Shown: piece after piece, positions 1 through 3,889 of the stretch
How positions within the stretch are numbered: the first letter of the stretch is position 1
Layout of the letters: every line of letters begins with the position of its first letter
Assembly (NCBI GenBank): GCA_011620145.1
Contig: WOZT01000295.1
Location: 1 to 5,053 of the forward strand
Reading direction: 5' to 3'
Source: Gammaproteobacteria bacterium
GTDB lineage: Bacteria; Pseudomonadota; Gammaproteobacteria; UBA5335
Length of the DNA stretch: 5,053 nt
Position numbers and translations under genes: made by a program
Notes under the pieces: model-generated
The model's input: the letters and a program-made list of their open reading frames with translations, nothing else
Told to the model about the DNA's origin: nothing
The model's database searches: none

Positions 1-1326
1 GCTACACCAGCTTCTGGCCACCTCGCGCCAGACGACGTCGGTGCTGTCGACCTGGACCGGCACCACACCATAGGAAAAGCACAGATCCTGGCAGGTTTTC
101 TGCGCGCTGCTGAACGCAATGACCCGACAGGGGAACTTGAAGCAGGCGAGTCGGCGGGCCGTCGCGCCGCTGTCGGTGGGGGCAATCACCACCGGTGGGC
201 GGATTTTATGGACCAGGTCGGCCAGGTCAGGCGCCATCAATTCCTCGACCCGCGCGGTCTGGCGTTTCCCGGATTCCAGCCAGATCGGCTCGATCGGCGG
301 CCTTGCTTTTTCAGTAGCCAGCGCAATGCGGGTCAACATGCGCACCGCCTCGACGGGGAACTGACCGATGGCTGATTCTTCCGAGAGCATGACGCAGTCG
401 GTGCCATCGAGAATGGCATTGGCCACATCGGTGGCCTCCGCCCGGGTCGGGCGGCGGTTTTCCACCATGGATTCCAGCATCTGGGTGGCGGTGATGACGG
501 GACGGCCGAATTGTTTGGCGCGGCGAATCAAGGCCTTCTGGGTCACGGCGATGGATTCGATCGGGGTTTCCACGCCGAGGTCACCGCGGGCCACCATGAT
601 GCCGTCGGTCGCGGCAAGGATGTCATCGATCTCCCGCACGGCCATGGCCCGCTCGATCTTCGCAATCAGAAAGGGATCGTAGCCCAGGGCGCGGGCTTGT
701 TGACGCACCTGGCGAAGATCTTCGCCGCGCTGTACGAAGGAAACGCTGACCGCATCGACCCCGGCTTCCAGGGCCATTTGCAGCAATTCCTCATCACGCG
801 GCGTGAATGCACTTTTGCCGAGGTCGATTCCGGGCACGTTCATGCCGTTATGGGACAGCAGCGTGCCACCCACCTGGACTCGACATGCAATCTGGCGGTC
901 CTTGATCGACAGGACCTTGAGTTGGATGAAGCCATCATTCAGATAGATGATTTCGCCAGGGTTTACGGCGTCCACCAATCCCGGGAAATCGTAGGGAATG
1001 CCCTCCGCGCCGCCGGTTGCTCCCTCGACCAGATTCACCCGCTGATCGCGGGCCAAGGTGACCGGAGACGGTTCAAGTCGCCCGACCCGCATCTTGGGGC
1101 CCGGCAGGTCGGCGAGGATCGCCAGCCGGTAACCTGTCTGGCGACTGGCTTCCCGCAGCCGTGCGATGGTTTCGCGATGACCATCGGCATTGCCATGGGC
1201 CAGATTGAGCCGGGCCACACTCATGCCGGCTCGCAACATGCGCTGCAAGGTGGCGGGGTGGCGGGAGGCAGGGCCGATGGTGCAGACCAGTTTGGTATGC
1301 GCTTGGGGCAGGGGCGGACGGGGCAT
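1..1326 (-). CDS. pyk: Pyruvate kinase, 3' end cut by window edge
   Basis: Cytoplasmic glycolytic enzyme converting phosphoenolpyruvate and ADP to pyruvate and ATP. The frame runs 442 codons from ATG at 1326 to the left edge with no stop; about 30 residues are missing if it has the usual length of about 470. Seen: N-terminal KLVCTIGPAS (12-21) and ARLNLAHG (37-44); the DLPGPKMRVG stretch (73-82); an inserted B domain ending near GIDLGKSAFT; catalytic and metal-binding LIAKIE (Lys223, Glu225) and MVARGDLGVE (Asp249), within three residues of E. coli PykF numbering; RPVITATQMLESM and RPTRAEATDVANAILDG; then the start of the C-terminal allosteric domain. SD GGGAG lies 6 bases before ATG. Oddities: Ala43 replaces the usual Ser of NxSHG, and Leu74/Lys78/Val81 match the K+-independent class. 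It follows a terminator-bearing leader (1385-1492), so it may be attenuated or have its own promoter. Family assignment is certain. Confidence 0.96.
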   Translation of the reverse strand, partial: MPRPPLPQAHTKLVCTIGPASRHPATLQRMLRAGMSVARLNLAHGNADGHRETIARLREASRQTGYRLAILADLPGPKMRVGRLEPSPVTLARDQRVNLVEGATGGAEGIPYDFPGLVDAVNPGEIIYLNDGFIQLKVLSIKDRQIACRVQVGGTLLSHNGMNVPGIDLGKSAFTPRDEELLQMALEAGVDAVSVSFVQRGEDLRQVRQQARALGYDPFLIAKIERAMAVREIDDILAATDGIMVARGDLGVETPIESIAVTQKALIRRAKQFGRPVITATQMLESMVENRRPTRAEATDVANAILDGTDCVMLSEESAIGQFPVEAVRMLTRIALATEKARPPIEPIWLESGKRQTARVEELMAPDLADLVHKIRPPVVIAPTDSGATARRLACFKFPCRVIAFSSAQKTCQDLCFSYGVVPVQVDSTDVVWREVARSWCS

Positions 1327-1361
1327 GACGTTCTCCCGGATGGCGCGAATGGTCTGTGGGC

Positions 1362-1367
1362 AGTATA
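1362..1367 (-). promoter_or_regulatory. Candidate -10 element for pyk
   Basis: On the minus strand this reads TATACT, matching five of six bases of the sigma-70 -10 consensus, 35 bases before the pyk ATG. It would give a short leader of about 29 bases carrying the SD. No good -35 hexamer is found 16-18 bp upstream; that position falls in the T-tract of the upstream terminator (1385-1392). The promoter is therefore either weak or activator-dependent, or not real, in which case pyk is reached by read-through from the promoter near 1500. This is inference from spacing only. Confidence 0.4.
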
Positions 1368-1384
1368 CCCACATGGTCGGCCCG

Positions 1385-1418
1385 AAAAAAAACAGGGAGG
1401 GAAAATCCCCTCCCTGTT
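1385..1418 (-). terminator. Strong intrinsic terminator upstream of pyk
   Basis: A perfect 11-bp stem (1391-1401 paired with 1408-1418; minus-strand arm AACAGGGAGGG) closes a 6-base loop. On the minus strand it is followed by eight consecutive T residues (1392-1385, two of them within the stem). The T-tract lies on the pyk side, so it stops leftward transcription before it reaches pyk. No large gene lies upstream on this strand; fnr points the other way. It must therefore end a short transcript starting in the intergenic region, or act as an attenuator in the pyk leader. The first stem base is the last base of the small-ORF stop codon. Confidence 0.88.
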
Positions 1419-1480
1419 CAATGCGCCATCTTTCCGGAGAGCGGGAGGATCGCCGGCGCGAAGTACAGAACCCCCGCCAT
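1418..1480 (-). CDS. Small ORF (20 aa) divergent from fnr
   Basis: Translates as MAGVLYFAPAILPLSGKMAH, ending in TGA. I do not recognise it. The initiation region is strong: GGGAGGAG ends 3 bases before the ATG, with the GGAGG core 5 bases away, which is better than the SD of pyk or fnr. The peptide has a hydrophobic centre (VLYFAPAILPL, residues 4-14) too short to span a membrane reliably. The stop codon abuts the terminator stem, so a ribosome at the stop would cover the 5' arm. There is no run of one amino acid that would mark an amino-acid-sensing leader. It could be a real micropeptide, a leader peptide for pyk attenuation, or a chance ORF inside a small RNA. The SD can be masked by pairing with codons 11-13. 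Confidence 0.5.
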   Translation of the reverse strand: MAGVLYFAPAILPLSGKMAH

Positions 1481-1492
1481 CGACTCCTCCCG
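1442..1492 (-). other. SD-masking inverted repeat in the leader RNA
   Basis: On the minus strand CGGGAGGA (1492-1485), which contains the small-ORF SD, is perfectly complementary over 8 bp to UCCUCCCG (1449-1442) inside the ORF, with about 35 bases between. The downstream arm can instead pair with the 5' arm of the terminator (1443-1448 with 1414-1409, six Watson-Crick pairs plus a U-G wobble at 1449/1408). The three pairings exclude each other. The complementarity is seen directly; the regulatory meaning is inference. Confidence 0.5.
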
Positions 1493-1498
1493 TGGAAT

Positions 1499-1504
1499 AG
1501 CCTA
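1499..1504 (-). promoter_or_regulatory. Candidate -10 of the divergent small transcript
   Basis: Minus-strand TAGGCT keeps the three most important -10 bases (T-12, A-11, T-7) and is otherwise poor, as expected for an activator-dependent promoter. Its centre is 32 bp from the centre of the FNR box, so the box sits at -41.5 if transcription starts near 1492. The match to the sequence consensus alone is weak; the spacing is what supports it. Confidence 0.4.
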
Positions 1505-1526
1505 AAGCGTGGGAGGTCTTGGGAAA

Positions 1527-1540
1527 TTGATTTGCATCAA
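1527..1540. promoter_or_regulatory. Perfect FNR/ANR binding box
   Basis: TTGAT-TTGC-ATCAA has both half-sites identical to the FNR consensus TTGAT-N4-ATCAA. It lies in the divergent region between fnr (start 64 bp to the right) and the small minus-strand transcript and pyk. The adjoining fnr gene encodes the regulator expected to bind it, so autoregulation is likely, as is known for E. coli fnr. Spacing to -10-like hexamers is near -42.5 for the fnr promoter and -41.5 for the leftward promoter, so one bound dimer could act on both. Confidence 0.88.
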
Positions 1541-1560
1541 GGGGAGAGTCGATCCCCTTG
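1538..1560. repeat. 8-bp inverted repeat between FNR box and fnr -10
   Basis: CAAGGGGA (1538-1545) and TCCCCTTG (1553-1560) form a perfect inverted repeat around a 7-base spacer, overlapping the last three bases of the FNR box. There is no T-tract on either side, so it is not an intrinsic terminator. By the inferred transcription starts it lies outside both transcripts, which favours a DNA operator, possibly for a second regulator competing with FNR. The binding protein is unknown. Confidence 0.5.
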
Positions 1561-1563
1561 GGT

Positions 1564-1569
1564 GACAAT
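1564..1569 (+). promoter_or_regulatory. Candidate -10 of fnr
   Basis: GACAAT matches four of six -10 consensus bases, including A-11 and T-7. It is centred 33 bp from the FNR box centre, close to class II spacing, and predicts a start near 1576 and a leader of about 28 bases. No convincing -35 exists at the usual distance, consistent with activator dependence. This is inferred from spacing. Confidence 0.35.
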
Positions 1570-1603
1570 GAGCCATCCCTCCGTTTTGTCCGAGTGCTCA
1601 CCC

Positions 1604-2350
1604 ATGTCATCGACCCCTGATCGCCATCCCGTCTTGGCTGCCCGCTCCATCCGCCGGACCTGCGTCAACTGTTCCTTGAGCGAATTGTGCGTTCCGGTGG
1701 GGTTGGACGTCACGGATATGGAACGACTTGATCAACTGGTGGAACGTCAGCCTCCCTTGGATGCGGGCGCTCATCTGTGTCGGGTGGGGGAACGCTTCAC
1801 GACCCTCTACGCCGTGCGCTCGGGTTGTTTCAAGAGTTATCGGATGGATAGCGAGGGGCGCGAGCGGGTGTTGGCCTTCCATCTCCCCGGCGAACTGATG
1901 GGACTGGACGCGATCTATCCCGGGGTTTACCAGTCCAACATCGTCGCGCTGGATCTGGGTGGTGTGTGCGCCTTGCCTTACAGCGAGCTGAGCCGTCTGG
2001 CGACGCAGATTCCCCGGTTGCAGGAGCAGATTTTCCGTTTGCTGAGCAAGGATCTTTCCGCCTACGCCTGGTTGGCCGGGGACTACAGCGCCGAAGAGCG
2101 GGTGGCGGGATTCCTGCTCGATTTGTCCAACCGCCAGCGGGAGCGGGGTTATTCGGATCGGGTATTCAACCTGGCCATGCCCCGCCGCGATATTGCCAAC
2201 TATCTGCGTCTGGCAACGGAAACGGTGAGCCGGGTGGTCACCCGCTTCGAACGCGATGGCTTGATCCAGACGGAGCGGCGCGAGGTCCGGTTGCTGGATC
2301 TGGAAGGACTCAACGCGCGCGCCAATCATTGTCTCCAGCCATTGGGGTAG
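1604..2350 (+). CDS. fnr: FNR/ANR oxygen-sensing transcriptional regulator
   Basis: CRP/FNR-family cytoplasmic regulator. A [4Fe-4S] cluster holds the active dimer without oxygen; oxygen destroys it. At 248 aa it is nearly the length of E. coli FNR (250). The four cluster ligands Cys20, Cys23, Cys29 (TCVNCSLSELC) and Cys122 (GGVCALP) carry the same numbers as in E. coli, the main reason for choosing ATG 1604. A cyclic-nucleotide-type beta-roll spans about 35-140, a dimerisation helix about 140-160, and the C-terminal HTH includes RRDIANYLRLATETVSR, whose ETVSR (206-210) matches FNR residues reading TTGAT. An in-frame ATG at 1568 would add 12 residues; it has a GGGGTGA before it but lies upstream of the inferred mRNA start. 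SD for 1604 is weak. Extra cysteines are at 60, 75 and 243. A perfect FNR box upstream suggests autoregulation. It converges with hemN, a usual FNR target. Confidence 0.96.
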   Translation: MSSTPDRHPVLAARSIRRTCVNCSLSELCVPVGLDVTDMERLDQLVERQPPLDAGAHLCRVGERFTTLYAVRSGCFKSYRMDSEGRERVLAFHLPGELMGLDAIYPGVYQSNIVALDLGGVCALPYSELSRLATQIPRLQEQIFRLLSKDLSAYAWLAGDYSAEERVAGFLLDLSNRQRERGYSDRVFNLAMPRRDIANYLRLATETVSRVVTRFERDGLIQTERREVRLLDLEGLNARANHCLQPLG

Positions 2351-2371
2351 CGCGCCCCGCCCCGCCGAGAG

Positions 2372-2394
2372 GCGTGATCCCTGCCGGATCATGC
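2372..2394. other. Stem-loop between convergent fnr and hemN
   Basis: GCGTGATCC (2372-2380) and GGATCATGC (2386-2394) can form a 9-bp stem with one G-T wobble in the plus-strand RNA, around a 5-base loop. In the minus-strand RNA the wobble becomes an A-C mismatch. It sits just after the hemN stop and 21 bases after the fnr stop, where a shared terminator or 3'-end stabiliser is expected. No T-tract follows on either strand, so a standard intrinsic terminator is not supported. Confidence 0.35.
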
Positions 2395-2397
2395 GGA

Positions 2398-3777
2398 TCA
2401 GATGAGCCGGGAATGCCGCAGGCTTTCGCCGTTTCGCTTCAGGTAGGCATCGAACGGCAGGGCGATCGCTCGCAGCAAATAGCGTCCGCGCGGCGTGACT
2501 TCCAGTGCTTGAGGGGTGAAGCGCACCAGACCATCGGTCGCTGCAGTCTCCAAGCGCAGCAGTTCCTCCGCGAAGTAGGCTGCAAATTCGACCCCGTGGC
2601 GGGCGCGGATGTTGCGATAACAAACCCGACCCTGACACATCAGCGCCTGGATCACTTCCTGGCGCAAGCCGTCTTCCCGCGTCAGGGTGATGCCTCGGCG
2701 AACGGGTAAGGCGCCGTGATTCAGGCTGGTCTGATAATCCTGCAGATCCTTGGTGTTCTGGGCATAGCAGTGGCCAATCTGGCTGATGGCGCTGACACCC
2801 AGGCCGATGAGGTCGCACCCCCCATGGGTCGAGTAGCCCTGGAAGTTGCGGTGCAGCGTGCCCTGCGTCAAGGCGTTGGCCAGGGGATCGTTCGGCTGCG
2901 CAAAATGATCCATGCCGATGTGGACATAATCTGCCTCGGTAAGCCGCTCCACGGCTTGCTCCAGCAAGCGGATCTTAAGGCTTGGGTCGGGCAGGGCGCT
3001 GGCCGGGATCTGGCGCTGGGCCTTGAAGCGCTCGGGCAGATGGGCATAGCTATATAGCGCCACCCGATCTGGTTGCAGGGTCAGCACCTGATCCAGCGTG
3101 GTCTCGAAGCGCTCTGGATGCTGATGTGGCAGGCCATAAATCAAATCCAGACTGACCGAATCAAAACCTGCGGCGCGAGCTGCCCGGACCACGACCTCGG
3201 TTTCGGCATAACTCTGGCGGCGGTTGATTGCCGCCTGCACGACAGGGTCGAAATCCTGCACGCCCACGCTGAGGCGGTTGAATCCCATTTGCCCCAACAG
3301 CATGACTCCCGCCGCATCCAGGTTGCGCGGATCCGCTTCGATCCCCATTTCCACCTTGGGCGCGAAATCGAAGTGGGCGCGCAGTCTGTCCATGACACGC
3401 GCGAGCTGGTCCGAGGCGAGGAAGCTTGGGCTGCCGCCGCCGAAATGCACCTGCACCACCGGTCCCGATTGCTCCAGCAGCGCCGCCTTGAGGGCGATCT
3501 CCCGTTCCAGCGCCTCCAGATAATCCTGGATGGGGCCAGGCTGACGGGTGATCTCCCGGTGACAGCCGCAATAAAAGCAGGGGCTGGGACAAAAAGGAAT
3601 GTGCACATACAGCGACAAGGGGGCGTCTGCCCGGGTGCACAGGACGCGCTGATAATCGCCGGGACCGAAGCCGGGGTGGAAATGATCCGCCGTGGGATAG
3701 GACGTGTAGCGAGGGGCGCGAGTGTCGTAACGGCGAATCAATTCCGCATCGAACACATCGGTAATGGCGGTGGGCAT
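2398..3777 (-). CDS. hemN: Oxygen-independent coproporphyrinogen III oxidase
   Basis: Radical-SAM cytoplasmic enzyme that decarboxylates two propionate chains of coproporphyrinogen III to vinyl groups, giving protoporphyrinogen IX without oxygen. It has 459 aa against 457 in E. coli HemN, to which it aligns by eye throughout. Seen: APRYTSYPTA near the N terminus (21-30); YVHIPFCPSPCFYCGC with the CX3CX2C cluster ligands Cys63, Cys67, Cys70 plus the HemN-specific Cys72; SAM-binding HFGGGSP (111-117) and GIEADPR (145-151); RLSVGVQDF; LDLIYGLP; HIGMDHFAQP; HRNFQGYSTHGG; GLGVSAIS; and the C-terminal HemN domain ending in HSRLI. The CysX4Cys spacing and GMDHF separate it from HemW-like proteins. 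SD GGGGAGAG lies 7 bases before ATG. Upstream are an FNR-like box and a -10-like TATCCT (3808-3813), suggesting anaerobic induction by the neighbouring FNR. It is transcribed alone, after the fabB terminator. Confidence 0.96.
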   Translation of the reverse strand: MPTAITDVFDAELIRRYDTRAPRYTSYPTADHFHPGFGPGDYQRVLCTRADAPLSLYVHIPFCPSPCFYCGCHREITRQPGPIQDYLEALEREIALKAALLEQSGPVVQVHFGGGSPSFLASDQLARVMDRLRAHFDFAPKVEMGIEADPRNLDAAGVMLLGQMGFNRLSVGVQDFDPVVQAAINRRQSYAETEVVVRAARAAGFDSVSLDLIYGLPHQHPERFETTLDQVLTLQPDRVALYSYAHLPERFKAQRQIPASALPDPSLKIRLLEQAVERLTEADYVHIGMDHFAQPNDPLANALTQGTLHRNFQGYSTHGGCDLIGLGVSAISQIGHCYAQNTKDLQDYQTSLNHGALPVRRGITLTREDGLRQEVIQALMCQGRVCYRNIRARHGVEFAAYFAEELLRLETAATDGLVRFTPQALEVTPRGRYLLRAIALPFDAYLKRNGESLRHSRLI

Positions 3778-3807
3778 GGCGGAACTCTCCCCGGGAACCT
3801 GCAGGGG

Positions 3808-3813
3808 AGGATA
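3808..3813 (-). promoter_or_regulatory. Candidate -10 of hemN
   Basis: Minus-strand TATCCT matches four of six -10 consensus bases. It is centred 31 bp downstream of the FNR-like box centre, so the box would sit near -40.5, about one base from class II spacing. The predicted start near 3801 gives a leader of about 24 bases containing the SD. Inferred from spacing. Confidence 0.4.
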
Positions 3814-3834
3814 GCGCTTGGGGCCAAGGGGGCA

Positions 3835-3848
3835 ATGACTTGCGTCAA
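3835..3848 (-). promoter_or_regulatory. FNR-like box upstream of hemN
   Basis: On the minus strand TTGAC-GCAA-GTCAT matches the FNR consensus at four of five bases in the first half and three of five in the second. The half-sites are nearly a perfect palindrome of each other (TTGAC / GTCA). Its centre is about 64 bp before the hemN ATG, and a -10-like hexamer follows at class II spacing. It overlaps the T-tract of the fabB terminator by two bases. It is weaker than the box at fnr, so occupancy should need more active FNR, or a related family member such as DNR might bind instead. Confidence 0.55.
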
Positions 3849-3884
3849 AAATGCCGGGAGGATCCTTTTGGGAATCTCCCGGCA
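3847..3884 (-). terminator. Intrinsic terminator of fabB
   Basis: A 9-bp perfect stem, TGCCGGGAG (3852-3860) with CTCCCGGCA (3876-3884), is topped by a G-T wobble, an A-A mismatch and three further pairs closing a 5-base TTTTG loop. On the minus strand it is followed by five T residues (3851-3847). It starts 5 bases after the fabB stop codon and ends that transcript before hemN. Confidence 0.82.
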
Positions 3885-3889
3885 GGGGC

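Larger units (their letters stand above)
1385..1492 (-). ncRNA. Candidate FNR-controlled small RNA or pyk leader
   Basis: Predicted transcript of about 108 nt. Its start near 1492 is inferred from a -10-like TAGGCT (1499-1504) centred 32 bp from the perfect FNR box, which puts the box at -41.5, the class II activation position. Its end is the intrinsic terminator with eight U residues, a tail typical of Hfq-binding small RNAs. It holds a 20-codon ORF with an SD, and a UCCUCCCG segment (1449-1442) that can pair with the SD or resemble an anti-SD seed. Known analogues by logic, not by sequence, are E. coli FnrS and Pseudomonas PhrS, an ANR-activated RNA with an internal ORF. The alternative is an attenuator leader of pyk, whose start is 58 bp downstream. 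Both the transcript and its start are inferred. Confidence 0.55.

Noticed and set aside
511..1500. Long plus-strand open frame of 329 codons opposite pyk
   Set aside because: It is antisense to a clear pyruvate kinase with all catalytic motifs; the translation has no recognisable domain and is explained by GC-rich codon bias on the opposite strand.
1190..1603. Upstream in-frame extension of FNR to 386 residues
   Set aside because: The extra part crosses the FNR box, the divergent promoter and the pyk start, and has no similarity to FNR proteins; the family length is about 250.
1221..1610. Minus-strand 129-codon frame covering the pyk-fnr gap
   Set aside because: It reads through the terminator and into pyk in the wrong frame, has low-complexity Pro/Gly/Arg composition, and has no support compared with the 20-codon ORF, which has an SD and a flush terminator.
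1728..1735. TTGATCAA inside fnr as another FNR site
   Set aside because: The two half-sites abut or overlap without the 4-base spacer needed by FNR dimers, and the position is deep in coding sequence.
2372..2394. Bidirectional intrinsic terminator between fnr and hemN
   Set aside because: The stem is real but no T-tract follows on either strand; it is kept only as a low-confidence stem-loop.
1607..2818. Minus-strand open frame of 403 codons across fnr and the end of hemN
   Set aside because: It overlaps two well-supported genes in other frames, spans their convergent gap, and its translation resembles no family.
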